42,088 nucleotides of DNA, from contig JAILIB010000090.1 of the NCBI GenBank assembly GCA_024695505.1, positions 1 to 42,088 of the forward strand, read 5' to 3'. The notes beneath the pieces are model-generated. The model was not told where the DNA came from, searched no databases, and saw only the letters and a list, made by a program, of their open reading frames with translations. The DNA is from Saccharofermentans sp. (GTDB taxonomy: Bacteria; Bacillota; Clostridia; Saccharofermentanales; Saccharofermentanaceae). This document shows positions 16,708-27,052 of this stretch, piece after piece (the stretch's first letter is position 1; each line of letters starts with the position of its first letter). Both the position numbers and the translations under genes were made by a program.

Positions 16708-17160
16708 ATGGTAGTTTCAGTAGCATCGGATCACGCAGGTTACGATTTAAGGCAGAAGGTTGTCGCACGCCTCAAGGAAAAGGGATTTGAGGTTATCGAA
16801 AGAGGCGCTGCTTCAGCAGATGAGCCTTATTCCTGGGTCGAGGCGGGTGAATTGCTCGCTGATGACATCCTTTCGGGAAAGGCTGAAAAGGGCATCGCCA
16901 TCTGCGGAACCGGTATCGGCATTTCCATCACATGCAACAAGTTCAAGGGCATCCGCTGCGCACTTTCCCATAATGAGTACACGGCAAGGATCTGCCGTGA
17001 GCATAACGATGCGAACGTCCTTGCCTTCGGCGCAAGAGTAGTCGGCCAGGCAGTTGCCCTCGGAATGCTGGATGCCTTCTTTGAAGGAAGTTTCGGCGGC
17101 GGAAGACACGGTGTACGCGTTGACCAGCTCAAGGCTTTGGAAGATAAAAACTTTAAATAA
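16708..17160 (+). CDS. rpiB: Ribose-5-phosphate isomerase B
   Basis: Interconverts ribose-5-phosphate and ribulose-5-phosphate. 150 residues. SDHAGYDLR lies at residues 7-15, and C66 in the GIAICGTGIGISITCNK phosphate/catalytic loop is the predicted base. H9 and R-rich C-terminal residues typical of the LacAB/RpiB family are present. The frame is open from a TTG 15 nt upstream, but that triplet overlaps the GGAGG ribosome-binding site, so the ATG 8 nt after GGAGG was chosen. Follows proA by 24 nt and precedes the ATP synthase operon; only a weak hairpin (GCATC...GGTGC then TTTTT) separates it from atpB. Confidence 0.93.
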   Translation: MVVSVASDHAGYDLRQKVVARLKEKGFEVIERGAASADEPYSWVEAGELLADDILSGKAEKGIAICGTGIGISITCNKFKGIRCALSHNEYTARICREHNDANVLAFGARVVGQAVALGMLDAFFEGSFGGGRHGVRVDQLKALEDKNFK

Positions 17161-17242
17161 GAAAAGCATCGCGCTCATTTTGGTGCGGTTTTTGCCTTTT
17201 AGGTGTAAAATGTCAGAGTAAGAAAGGGGAGGATCTAAACTT

Positions 17243-18097
17243 ATGTATCAGGTCGCACTCTCTGCCGGAACGTGGTTTTCGGAATTCTGGCAGGCATTTT
17301 GCACCAAATTCGCCGAGGCATTCAAGCCCGGTGACATAGGCGAAGAGATCAGCGAGGGGATCCTTCAGGTCCAGCACTATTTTGATGTCGGCGATTATAA
17401 GCTGATCATTACTGACGCGGTCATTGTTACCTGGATCGCCGTTCTCGCCGCTATAATCGTTTTCAGCCTCATGGTAGGCAAACAGACGATCCATCCCAAC
17501 GCAAAGCAGACGCTCCTTTGGATGGTCGTTGAGCTCATTATCAATTCCGCAATTGGCTTTGGCATGACGAAGAAGGAAGCCGAGGAAGTCGCTCCGATGA
17601 TCATGACGTTCGGAATCGTCATCACCGGATGTAACTGCATTTCCTTCCTCAAGTTCGCTCCTCCGGCAAAGAACATAGCATTCCCGGTAGGATGCGCGGT
17701 CCTTGCGATCCTGTACGTCATCATAATCTCGATCAAGTTCATAGGGATCAAAGGGTTCTGGGTTTCACTCACCACGCCTCTCAAGGCGATGCTTCCCTTC
17801 AAGCTCCTCGATTTCGTGATCAAGCCTACTTCATTGGCTTTGAGGCTTTTCGGCAACATCTTCGGTTCATTTGTATTCATGGAATTCCTGTCGATATGCA
17901 TTCCGATCATCGTTCCCGGAATCGTCGGACTTTGGTTTGACCTGGCTGACGGACTTCTCCAGGCGGTCGTTTTCTCTTATCTGACGATGTCTTACATCGG
18001 AGAGATAGTCGAAGTCGGCCACGAGTTCAAGGAACACCCCGAGGAATTCAAGAAACAGAAGAAAAAGAAGGAAGCCGGAGAGGCTGCCGCCGCGTAA
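17243..18097 (+). CDS. atpB: F-type ATP synthase subunit a
   Basis: 284 residues, membrane integral. Hydrophobic helices start at about residue 63. The essential Arg is R201 in SLALRLFGNIFGSF; the C-terminal helix pair with YLTMSYIGE follows. Subunit a forms the two half-channels facing the c-ring. The C-terminus is a cytoplasmic, very basic run (KKQKKKKEAGEAAAA). GGGGAGG lies about 10 nt upstream of the ATG. First gene of the operon; no atpI-like gene precedes it. Confidence 0.95.
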   Translation: MYQVALSAGTWFSEFWQAFCTKFAEAFKPGDIGEEISEGILQVQHYFDVGDYKLIITDAVIVTWIAVLAAIIVFSLMVGKQTIHPNAKQTLLWMVVELIINSAIGFGMTKKEAEEVAPMIMTFGIVITGCNCISFLKFAPPAKNIAFPVGCAVLAILYVIIISIKFIGIKGFWVSLTTPLKAMLPFKLLDFVIKPTSLALRLFGNIFGSFVFMEFLSICIPIIVPGIVGLWFDLADGLLQAVVFSYLTMSYIGEIVEVGHEFKEHPEEFKKQKKKKEAGEAAAA

Positions 18098-18142
18098 TAT
18101 CAAACAGGTAAACAAGATAGGATTATATTAGGAGGACTTAAT

Positions 18143-18433
18143 ATGTTTAACACTTTAATGGCATGTGCACCGTTTCTCTCAGCATTTGTTTTTGCGGGGC
18201 TTGAGACAAGGGCAATAGCAGCGATCGCAGCAGGCGTAGCCATCAGCTGCGGTGCTCTCGGATGCTCTTTCGCAATGGGCAAGGCCGCAAGCCATGCAAT
18301 CGATGCCGGTGCAAGGCAGCCTGAAGTCTTGAGCAAGATCCAGACAATGCTTCTTGCCGCCATCGTCTTCATCGAGTCGCTTTGTATCTACTCGCTCGTT
18401 GTGGCGCTCCTCCTGATCTTCATGTTCAGATGA
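18143..18433 (+). CDS. atpE: F-type ATP synthase subunit c
   Basis: 96 residues, two helices joined by the polar loop ARQPE (57-61). The ion-carrying carboxylate is E78 in VFIESLCIYSL. Compared with the Na+-binding c subunit of Ilyobacter tartaricus, E65/S66/Y70 correspond to E78/S79/Y83, but aligned without gaps from the RQPE loop the helix-1 ligand Q32 corresponds to M45, and T67 to L80. The Na+ signature is therefore incomplete, and proton coupling is a little more likely. The helix-1 glycine-zipper is Ala-rich (AIAAIAAGVAISCG). GGAGG is 8 nt upstream of ATG. Confidence 0.94.
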   Translation: MFNTLMACAPFLSAFVFAGLETRAIAAIAAGVAISCGALGCSFAMGKAASHAIDAGARQPEVLSKIQTMLLAAIVFIESLCIYSLVVALLLIFMFR

Positions 18434-18472
18434 TAGAGAACTTCTTTTCGAACTTAGAAGGGAGCAGTTTAT

Positions 18473-19039
18473 ATGCTGTTTGAAACGCTGAACATTTTGG
18501 CACGGGAAAGTGAGTCATCACTGTTTTCTCCTGACCAGTTCGCAGGTTATGCGGTGACCGCCGTTCTGACGATCATTAATGTGATAATCGCGTACGTCAT
18601 AATCAGGTTTGCCATTTACAAGCGTATCCTCAAGATGATACACAAGCGTCAGGAAACGCTTGATGCCGAACTTGAACAGGCCAAGAAGTCCAAGGAGGAG
18701 GCAGACAAGGTAGTCGCCGAATCCAAGAAGACTATAGATGACGCTAAATCGCAGGCGGCTCAGATCATCGAAGAGGCCAGGGAAAACGCGGGCAAGACCA
18801 CTGAAGCCGTTATTGAAAAAGCCAACACGGAAGCCCAGAAGATCCTTGAAAGGGCTGAAGACGACTGCGCGCGTATGAAGCGTGTTGCACTCGAAAACAT
18901 GAAAGACGACATTACGGATCTCGCTGTCGAGATCGCAGAGCACGTAATTGGTGATGCCGTTCCCAGGAGCGAACTGATGGCTTCCGCGCAGAAGCATACT
19001 GACGTTTTCGTTGATGCAGAGGTGAGGAAGGGTGAGTAG
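18473..19039 (+). CDS. atpF: F-type ATP synthase subunit b
   Basis: 188 residues, a little longer than the usual ~165. One N-terminal transmembrane helix (about 22-52), then the long Lys/Glu/Ala coiled coil of the peripheral stalk, ending in [17 protein letters not shown] near the region that normally binds delta. GGGAGCAG precedes the ATG. Its stop lies 8 nt inside the next gene, which in a normal operon would be atpH (delta) but here is a delta-alpha fusion. The b C-terminus is where the altered delta partner should dock. Confidence 0.93.
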   Translation: MLFETLNILARESESSLFSPDQFAGYAVTAVLTIINVIIAYVIIRFAIYKRILKMIHKRQETLDAELEQAKKSKEEADKVVAESKKTIDDAKSQAAQIIEEARENAGKTTEAVIEKANTEAQKILERAEDDCARMKRVALENMKDDITDLAVEIAEHVIGDAVPRSELMASAQKHTDVFVDAEVRKGE

Positions 19040-21005
19040 CGCTTTTCCCGACAAGAATCAGAAACCCAAGCCGAAGGGAACGATCCTGAGGATCGAGACC
19101 GCAGGGGACATTCCTGAGGATAAGCTTGAGCGCATCGCGGCGAAATTTGCGACGCGTTATGAGATCTCGGCCTACCGTCTGATGATCGAATCCAAGCCCG
19201 CACTTATCGGCGGCTTTATTATCTACTACCACGGAAACCGTTACGACTATTCCGTCAAGGGTCAGCTCGGCCGTATCAATGCTTTTATCAAGCGTACCAG
19301 GGCAGACAGTTTCAAGGTTTCCGACTCTTCAGAGATCACGGCGCCTTCGTCTTCTTCAGACGATGAAACGCCTGATTCATTGCTGTTTTCGACAAAAGAA
19401 GTCAGGAAGGACATCGAGGACGCATTAAACCTGTTCCCCGAAACGTCCGGCCCGAGCCTTGATAATGCCGAGCTCTGGCAGCTTGACGACGAAGAGTTCG
19501 ACAAGCGTGTTGAAGAAGCCCTGAGTTCGAGCGACATGATCGACGAGATCGGTACGGTCACCGCCGTCAGTGACGGTGTTGCGACCGTAACGGGACTCCG
19601 CCACTGCATGTCCGATGAGCTTATTTCTTTCTCTTCGGGTGCGGCAGGCATCGCGATGAACCTCGAGAAAACAAAAGTCGGCGTCGTAATCCTTACAGGT
19701 GAGGACACCGTAGTTGAAGGCATGAACTGCAAGCGTACCATGACGACCGTTTCGGTTCCTGTCGGCAACGGCCTGCTTGGCCGTGTCGTAGATCCGTTGG
19801 GCCGTCCGATTGACGGCAAGGGCATGATCAGATACGTTGACAAGCGTCCTGTTGAGTCGCCGGCTCCCGGAGTTACCGACAGGTCCAGGGTCGACACGCC
19901 GCTTCAGACCGGCATTACCGCGATCGACGCGCTTACGCCCATTGGAAGGGGCCAGCGTGAGCTTATAATCGGAGACCGTCAGACGGGAAAGACCGCGATA
20001 GCGATAGATACGATCCTCAACCAGAAGGGCAAGGACATGATCTGCGTCTATGTGGCCATCGGCCAGAAGATGAGCACCATCGTATCGACGGCAAACCTCC
20101 TTTCACGCAAGGGCGCGCTCGATTATACCGTTGTCGTTGCGGCTTCCGCTTCGGATTCTGCCGCGATGCAGTACATAGCACCGTTCTCGGCATGCGCGAT
20201 GGCCGAGAAATTCATGTACGACTACCACAAGGATGTCCTTATCGTATACGACGACCTTTCCAAGCACGCGCAGGCATACAGGGCCATCTCGCTGCTCCTC
20301 AGAAGACCTCCGGGAAGAGAAGCTTACCCTGGTGACGTTTTCTATCTGCACTCGAGACTTCTTGAGCGCTCTGCGAAACTGTCCGATGAATTGGGCGGAG
20401 GCTCGATAACCGCGCTCCCGATCGTAGAAACCTTGGGCAACGACATTTCAGCATACATTCCTACGAACGTCATATCGATCACTGACGGTCAGATATATCT
20501 TTCTCCGGAGCTTTTCTTCTCCGGTCAGAGACCTGCAGTCAACGTCGGTCTGTCAGTCTCACGTGTAGGCGGCGCCGCCCAGACGAAAGCAGTCAAGAAG
20601 GTTGCCGGCCCTCTGAGGATCTCGCTCGCACAGGCCCGCGAAATGGCATCGTTCTCACAGTTCGGTTCTGATCTTGATGAGAACACGCAGCTTCAGATCA
20701 AGCGAGGCACCGTTCTTAATGAAGTCCTCAAGCAGGAGCAGTTCAAATCCTGGACGATGGCAGAGGAGGTAATGATCCTCTATGTTGCTACGACTGACAA
20801 ACTGAACTTCCTGGCGAAGGAAGACATCATCGATTTCATAAATGCGTTTATCGAAGATGCAAACGAACGTCACCAGAACATCTCCGAGTCCATTTCCGAA
20901 GAAGGTGCATTGACCGATACGATCAAGGCCGACATCGACAGTTCCTATGAGGAGTTCAAGGAGATGTTCCTCGAAGAGCATACCGAATACCGGGAGGAGG
21001 ACTGA
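19032..21005 (+). CDS. atpA: Fusion of ATP synthase delta C-terminal domain to subunit alpha
   Basis: 657 residues against ~505 for normal alpha. Residues 16-90 look like the C-terminal domain of delta: a [15 protein letters not shown] strand, a helix, then [20 protein letters not shown] and [12 protein letters not shown], matching the family pattern of P-x-LIGG followed by D-x-S-V-x-x-QL. Residues 92-170 are a Ser/Asp/Glu-rich linker with helical stretches. Normal alpha begins at [19 protein letters not shown]. Walker A GDRQTGKT is at 314-321, Walker B LIVYDDLS at 403-410, the arginine finger R511 in [10 protein letters not shown]. The GTG start overlaps atpF by 8 nt, leaving no space for the ~105-residue delta N-terminal domain. 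The frame is continuous and GAGG precedes it. Confidence 0.9.
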   Translation: MSSAFPDKNQKPKPKGTILRIETAGDIPEDKLERIAAKFATRYEISAYRLMIESKPALIGGFIIYYHGNRYDYSVKGQLGRINAFIKRTRADSFKVSDSSEITAPSSSSDDETPDSLLFSTKEVRKDIEDALNLFPETSGPSLDNAELWQLDDEEFDKRVEEALSSSDMIDEIGTVTAVSDGVATVTGLRHCMSDELISFSSGAAGIAMNLEKTKVGVVILTGEDTVVEGMNCKRTMTTVSVPVGNGLLGRVVDPLGRPIDGKGMIRYVDKRPVESPAPGVTDRSRVDTPLQTGITAIDALTPIGRGQRELIIGDRQTGKTAIAIDTILNQKGKDMICVYVAIGQKMSTIVSTANLLSRKGALDYTVVVAASASDSAAMQYIAPFSACAMAEKFMYDYHKDVLIVYDDLSKHAQAYRAISLLLRRPPGREAYPGDVFYLHSRLLERSAKLSDELGGGSITALPIVETLGNDISAYIPTNVISITDGQIYLSPELFFSGQRPAVNVGLSVSRVGGAAQTKAVKKVAGPLRISLAQAREMASFSQFGSDLDENTQLQIKRGTVLNEVLKQEQFKSWTMAEEVMILYVATTDKLNFLAKEDIIDFINAFIEDANERHQNISESISEEGALTDTIKADIDSSYEEFKEMFLEEHTEYREED

Positions 21006-21040
21006 CAAGGTCCCGCGCGGGAACGGGTCTTTAGTAAACA

Positions 21041-21979
21041 ATGGAAACCTTCAGCGCCATTAAGAAAAGACAAAAGAGTATCAACGACATAAGTCAGATG
21101 ACCAGCGCCATGCAGCTTGTCAGTGGTGCGAAGATGCGCCGCTCTTTGGCTCTTCAGGAATCCATGTACCCTTTCTTCAGGATCTGCGTTGAGAGCATGC
21201 AGGACATCTGCACTCACTTCCCTGACATCAGCAATCCGTTCTTTGTCCTTAACCAGAAGGAGGAAGGCGAGACTTGGAAGATCGGTTACTACGTTCTTTC
21301 CGGTGATCAGGGCCTTGCCGGTGCATACAACAACAATATGGTGACCATTACCGAGAACCATATCCAGAAGAAGATCGTCGATAACACGGGCAAGGGACTT
21401 CAGACGAAGTATGAGCTCAATGTCTTCGGACGTCTTGCAAGGGAAAAACTCGAGCGTCACGGATATATCTGCAACAAGGAATTCTCCTTCCCGATCGCAG
21501 AACCCACGTTTAACGATGCCCGCGTCGTAAGCTCCATAATGAAGAGAAAGTTCCTTAACAAGGACTACGATCTCATATATCTGCTCTATACGCACATGGA
21601 AACATCCGTAAAGATGCAGCCGAGGGCCGTCAGACTTTTCCCGGTCGACATGAAGTCCATTTCCAAGATCCTTCCGGACAACGTTACTGATGCGGGAATG
21701 GCGATCGACAGCGGATCTGAAGTCGAATACTTCCCGGAAGTAAACGCGGTCTTCGATTATCTTATCGATTCCTATGCAAACGCTATGGTCTTCGGAGCGA
21801 TGGTCGACGCATATGCCAGCGAACAGACCGCAAGGCTTACCGCAATGCAGAATGCGAATGACAACGCAAGTGAAATGATGAAGAAACTCGACATTCTCAG
21901 CAACCGCGCTCGTCAGGCAAGGATCACGACGGAGCTTACGGAGATCGTAAACGGCGCCGAGCAGGCAGGAAAGTTGTAA
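21041..21979 (+). CDS. atpG: F-type ATP synthase subunit gamma
   Basis: 312 residues, the central rotor shaft. The N-terminal helix IKKRQKSINDISQMTSAMQLVSGAKMRR and the C-terminal helix (NANDNASEMMKKLD...RQARITTELTEIVNGAEQ) form the antiparallel coiled coil. The middle SGDQGLAGAYNNN matches the family's SDRGLCGGFN element. It lies 35 nt after the alpha fusion. The spacer has no clear GGAGG, but the end of the preceding gene is rich in GGAGG-like sequence. Slightly longer than the usual ~285-295. Confidence 0.94.
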   Translation: METFSAIKKRQKSINDISQMTSAMQLVSGAKMRRSLALQESMYPFFRICVESMQDICTHFPDISNPFFVLNQKEEGETWKIGYYVLSGDQGLAGAYNNNMVTITENHIQKKIVDNTGKGLQTKYELNVFGRLAREKLERHGYICNKEFSFPIAEPTFNDARVVSSIMKRKFLNKDYDLIYLLYTHMETSVKMQPRAVRLFPVDMKSISKILPDNVTDAGMAIDSGSEVEYFPEVNAVFDYLIDSYANAMVFGAMVDAYASEQTARLTAMQNANDNASEMMKKLDILSNRARQARITTELTEIVNGAEQAGKL

Positions 21980-22042
21980 ACCAACCCGTGTAACTATGTT
22001 ACATTCAATGAAATAAAGGCTTTGACAAGGAAGAGGAATTAA

Positions 22043-23517
<1,475 letters not shown>

Positions 23518-23518
<1 letters not shown>

Positions 23519-23997
23519 TGGCTGAGGATATTAGTCACAAGATACACCTCATAATTATCACCCCCAAAAAGACTTTTTACGAGGGTCTGGTAAGTTCTGC
23601 AAGCATGCCCACCATCGACGGCGAGTTCGGCGTCATGGCGGGACACACGCCGTTTGTTGCCGCGCTCTTTCCCGGAACCTTTACGATCAGGGTCGATGAA
23701 GACATTAAGCGCTTTGTTGTTTCGGAGGGTTATGCCGAGATAAATCAGAGAGCTATAATCGTTATCTGCAACTCCGCTGAGTGGCCTGAAGAGATAAAGG
23801 TCAGACAGATCTTTGAATCCTACCGCGATGGCATGGCAGAACTTGAAAAACAAGACAAAGAGGGCGTAGGCCAGGTATATACGGAAGACGTAAAACGCGT
23901 TGTGGACAGATCTTTAGCGAGGATGCGTTTCATTGAGCGATACGGATCTGATTCTCAGAAGTCCAGGCTTGCCCAGCTGAAGGAAAAAGGACTTTAA
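23518..23997 (+). CDS. atpC: F-type ATP synthase subunit epsilon
   Basis: 159 residues. The N-terminal beta-sandwich shows KIHLIIITPKKTFYEGLVSS, TIDGEFGVMAGHTPFVAAL and FVVSEGYAEI. The C-terminal helical part (LARMRFIERYGS...) is longer than in short epsilon forms, so an inhibitory extended state is possible. Start overlaps the atpD stop by 1 nt. Last gene of the operon. Its final 68 nt also encode the C-terminus of the FHA protein on the other strand; no terminator hairpin was found at the junction. Confidence 0.92.
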
Positions 23998-25282
23998 ATC
24001 TGAGGTCCACGGTTCCGACTGTTATCTTCTGTCCGTTTTTGATCTCGCATTTCCTGCCAATTCCGGTCTTTATGTCATCGATGTAAGTCGTACCTTTTCT
24101 TGAACAGTCACTTATGAAAAACGACTTTCCGCTCAGATAGATTATCGCGTGAAGAGCATCCACTGAAGGATCATCAATGACTATATCTGAAAGAAAAACA
24201 TCTGAACCTATCGTCGTTCTGTCCATCATTACCAAATAAGAAAGCGTTTTCCCGTCCTTCGCGTCTATGGAAGTCAAAACCCCCGTAATAAGAGGCGTCA
24301 CAGGATGAGGAGGCTTCGTATCCGTTCCGTCCGGATCGCTTAGTACGGCTTGATCACTGTCTTCATCTGCGTCAGAAAAAAGTATCATGCTTCTCATGCC
24401 TGAGATCGAACCGTCACCGGTCTTTTCCCTGTGTTTTTTCGTCCTGCGGCTCAAAAGAAACCTTATAAGGATTACTCCTGACACAAGGAAGAAGAGGATG
24501 GCCGGGATCAATCCCGAAAGTTTAACGGATATCCCTGAAGCCACGGCGCTTGCCCAGGACCACCAGAGTTCTGAAACGGGCCTGGGCGCTGAATTATCCA
24601 TGAATGAAACGCTGTGCTTTTTTCTGCTTTTGTCCGGAAGGTGCCTGGGCGCGGCTGCCTTTGCGGTAAACTGCAACTCTTCCGGAATAAGCTCATCCGT
24701 ATTTGAATCGCGTATTCTTTTCGCACATTTGAAAAACAAGGTTTCGTCATCTGTTTTAACGCTGTAGATCAGTTCCTGTTTCTCATCGTTAGTAAGTACG
24801 CCGTCAAAGAACGGTTCGGATAAAAACATTTCAAGACGTTCCGCATTCAGGGATGACAGACGTATCTGATCCGGTGGATATTTGAACGGCAGAAGGCAGA
24901 ATTTGATAAAAGTACCGTCTTCGTCGGTAAAGACATAATCCGGATCAAGAACGAATGCCGCCGGGCTTATCAGGTTATCAAGCAGAACGTGGATCGAACA
25001 AAAAAAGTCACCTGCGGATCTTCTTCTTTCATCCAGGATCTTCGAGAGCTTTTTGGAACGACGGGAAACGTGCAGCAAGGCACTCCCGGACTGCCTGACT
25101 GATATCAGGCCTGAAAAATCAAAATATGCGGATGAAGAAATGCCGCTCACGTCAATACTGCAAGGCAGGAGGCATCCGGAACGATTTCTGTCAATTACTT
25201 CACCGGCATAACTGAATATGCATTCGGGAGAATCGAACCGTTCAACTGCGAAATATCCGAAGGGACCTTTTTTGATCAACAT
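23930..25282 (-). CDS. Membrane protein with N-terminal DUF6382-like domain and C-terminal FHA domain
   Basis: 450 residues, last gene of the Tad-like operon. Residues 1-200 resemble the DUF6382-type domain commonly found with Firmicute Tad loci. A transmembrane helix spans about 265-287. The FHA domain (about 350-440) contains IGSDVFLSDIVIDDPSVDALHAIIY and DCSRKGTTYID; the usual IGR is IGS and SxNGT is SRKGT, so phosphothreonine binding may be weakened. FHA proteins in such loci may link pilus assembly to Ser/Thr kinase signalling (family inference). It starts 2 nt after the pilin gene. The last 68 nt overlap atpC tail to tail. Confidence 0.72.
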   Translation of the reverse strand: MLIKKGPFGYFAVERFDSPECIFSYAGEVIDRNRSGCLLPCSIDVSGISSSAYFDFSGLISVRQSGSALLHVSRRSKKLSKILDERRRSAGDFFCSIHVLLDNLISPAAFVLDPDYVFTDEDGTFIKFCLLPFKYPPDQIRLSSLNAERLEMFLSEPFFDGVLTNDEKQELIYSVKTDDETLFFKCAKRIRDSNTDELIPEELQFTAKAAAPRHLPDKSRKKHSVSFMDNSAPRPVSELWWSWASAVASGISVKLSGLIPAILFFLVSGVILIRFLLSRRTKKHREKTGDGSISGMRSMILFSDADEDSDQAVLSDPDGTDTKPPHPVTPLITGVLTSIDAKDGKTLSYLVMMDRTTIGSDVFLSDIVIDDPSVDALHAIIYLSGKSFFISDCSRKGTTYIDDIKTGIGRKCEIKNGQKITVGTVDLRFKVLFPSAGQAWTSENQIRIAQ

Positions 25283-25284
25283 AA

Positions 25285-25458
25285 TCAGAACGCCGATTGA
25301 ATCTTGGAGTCGTCAAAACAATAGTTGATTATCTTCTTGCCGTAGCTCATGAGGCCTTCCCTGAACAGCAGTGCAAGAGAGACGAGGACGGCGATGATGA
25401 TGACTATCTCAACCGTTCCCATACCTTTTTTGTTGATACGTTTTGTTCTTTTTTTCAT
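25285..25458 (-). CDS. flp: Flp-type pilin-like prepeptide
   Basis: 57 residues. Basic leader MKKRTKRINKKG, then MGTVE and a hydrophobic helix (IVIIIAVLVSLALLF). Cleavage after G12 would put Glu at position +5 of a 45-residue mature pilin, the class III/Flp prepilin rule. GGAGG lies 8 nt upstream of the chosen ATG; another ATG 7 nt earlier is in a different frame and too close to the GGAGG. It lies between the TadBC fusion and the FHA gene. No prepilin peptidase gene is in the window, so processing must rely on one encoded elsewhere. Confidence 0.85.
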   Translation of the reverse strand: MKKRTKRINKKGMGTVEIVIIIAVLVSLALLFREGLMSYGKKIINYCFDDSKIQSAF

Positions 25459-25480
25459 TTTTCATACCTCCATTAGTTTT

Positions 25481-27052
25481 TTATATGCCAAGTGAAATAA
25501 TTGCCGGTGTCATCGCGACCATGAGGACGCTGACGAAATCCAGAGTCATAGGCAGTAAGAGTCCCAAAGCTTCGCGTTCCTGCTTCTTTCTTGCAGCATT
25601 CCTGCAGAGATTCCAGCAGGAAGATGCCTGAAGCTGAAGCAGATTCAACACTTCTGAAGTACCAAGTCTGTCATATCTGGCGACAAGGAGAAGCGCAGAC
25701 TGAGCTTCAGGTATCTGTATCCTCAGAGAAAACCTTTCGACCGCCTCAGAAGCTGATATCCCGGACAGCATCATTGCTCTTAGATTCTTGATTTCCAGTG
25801 ACAGGCTTTTGTTGTCGCCGAACGCTTTTGCGCAGATCTCGATCGCTTTCGGCAGCTGCATTCCCGCTTCCAGAAGCGTTGATATGAGACACATGAAAAG
25901 AGGAATGTCTGTCATGAGGTCTTCTCTTTTCCGTTCAACTTCAGATCTGACCTTGCGGCTTCCGAGCACTGCCACCAATACTACAAACGGGAGAGCTAGA
26001 CACGGATTCCTCCCAAGCTTTATCAGGACTGCCAGTCCGATGAGCCCGGAAGCCGCACAGATCAGGATCTGTTTTTTCAGGTACTGCTCATACGCAAGCC
26101 GCGGATTGACCGACAGCTCGTTGAAGAGCTCGTGCCTTGAGGTAATGAATCCGGTAGGAAGGATACGTCTGAAGAGGGAAGTCAATGGGTAGTTGGGGGA
26201 AACCTTTAAAGCGTCATCAAAGCCAAGACTGGCTGAAGAACGTATCCTTCTTCCGGAATCGTGGGACATATATCTTAAGAGCATCGCGCATGCGATTACG
26301 CAAATGCCGAATGCTATTGCCAAAAGGACGGAGCCGAGGTTTGTCCGGCGGGCCATATCTATATAGTCGCGGCTCATGTAGTTGAGCGCGAAAGTAACGG
26401 TGAACGGCATTGCGCACAGCATTGCCGCTTCAGCATTTTTACCTGCGTTCTGAGCGGCGATGTCGCTCTGTACGGAGTTCATTTCAGAAAGCATCTGGCA
26501 GGAACTCCTTAATATGGCAAGACTGTTGTTGCCTATTTCTCCTGAGATCGCCAAAGCGTGGAATATCGGGACAGTCTCAGGAAATCTGACTGCTTCCGCG
26601 AATGAGTTGAGAGACTTCTCAAGACTTATGTGAAGCTTCAGGTCATTTTCAAGGTTTATCAACGGCTTTATCAGCATGCAGCGTCTGCCGAAGGTGTGCT
26701 CGATTACCGGCCGCATCATCAGCAGTGATTTTTCGATCGAATAGCCGCTCGACACGCTTGTGCAAAGGACCTGAAGCATCACAAGAAGCTGCGTCCTTGT
26801 GTGGCGGTAACCGTTGGAGAATAACTTCTTCATGGCTTCTTTCCACGGGAAGATGCCCAGTAATATGGATATGACAAGCCTGATCCTGTCAGATGAAATA
26901 AACAGGGAGGACGCCATGTAAAGAGCAGCCGCAAAGAACGGGTAGACCCATAATGTCTTCAACAAAAATGCAGTATACGGTTTCATGGAACCGGGCTTAA
27001 CCTTTGTAAGCCATGACGTCATTGAGTTCTTTGTCACTGCAGACGCGTTCAA
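25481..27052 (-). CDS. Fused TadB-TadC type inner-membrane platform protein
   Basis: 523 residues with two type II secretion F-like domains in one chain. The first half (about 65-260: LQVLCTSVSSGYSIEKSL, FHALAISGEIGNN, then two TM helices) is TadB-like. The second (about 385-523: LISTLLEAGMQLPKAIEIC, LLLVARYDRLGTSEVL, REALGLLLPMTLDFVSV and a final TM) is TadC-like. In most Tad loci these are two proteins of ~300 residues each. The TTG start has GGAGG 8 nt upstream and overlaps tadA by 56 nt; the ATG at 26986 (23 residues later) is the alternative. The platform anchors the TadA ATPase and pilin. Confidence 0.82.
   Translation of the reverse strand: MNASAVTKNSMTSWLTKVKPGSMKPYTAFLLKTLWVYPFFAAALYMASSLFISSDRIRLVISILLGIFPWKEAMKKLFSNGYRHTRTQLLVMLQVLCTSVSSGYSIEKSLLMMRPVIEHTFGRRCMLIKPLINLENDLKLHISLEKSLNSFAEAVRFPETVPIFHALAISGEIGNNSLAILRSSCQMLSEMNSVQSDIAAQNAGKNAEAAMLCAMPFTVTFALNYMSRDYIDMARRTNLGSVLLAIAFGICVIACAMLLRYMSHDSGRRIRSSASLGFDDALKVSPNYPLTSLFRRILPTGFITSRHELFNELSVNPRLAYEQYLKKQILICAASGLIGLAVLIKLGRNPCLALPFVVLVAVLGSRKVRSEVERKREDLMTDIPLFMCLISTLLEAGMQLPKAIEICAKAFGDNKSLSLEIKNLRAMMLSGISASEAVERFSLRIQIPEAQSALLLVARYDRLGTSEVLNLLQLQASSCWNLCRNAARKKQEREALGLLLPMTLDFVSVLMVAMTPAIISLGI

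Noticed and set aside
18143..18433. Definite Na+-type ATP synthase
   Set aside because: The helix-2 Glu-Ser and Tyr are present, but the helix-1 Gln/Glu ligand is Met in the ungapped alignment, so the signature is incomplete.
19032..19600. Delta-alpha fusion as a frameshift or assembly artefact
   Set aside because: A frameshift could merge two full genes but cannot remove the delta N-terminal domain. The frame is continuous, the junction is a long linker rather than a scar, and the GTG start overlaps atpF in the usual operon style. Reads would still be needed to exclude a deletion.
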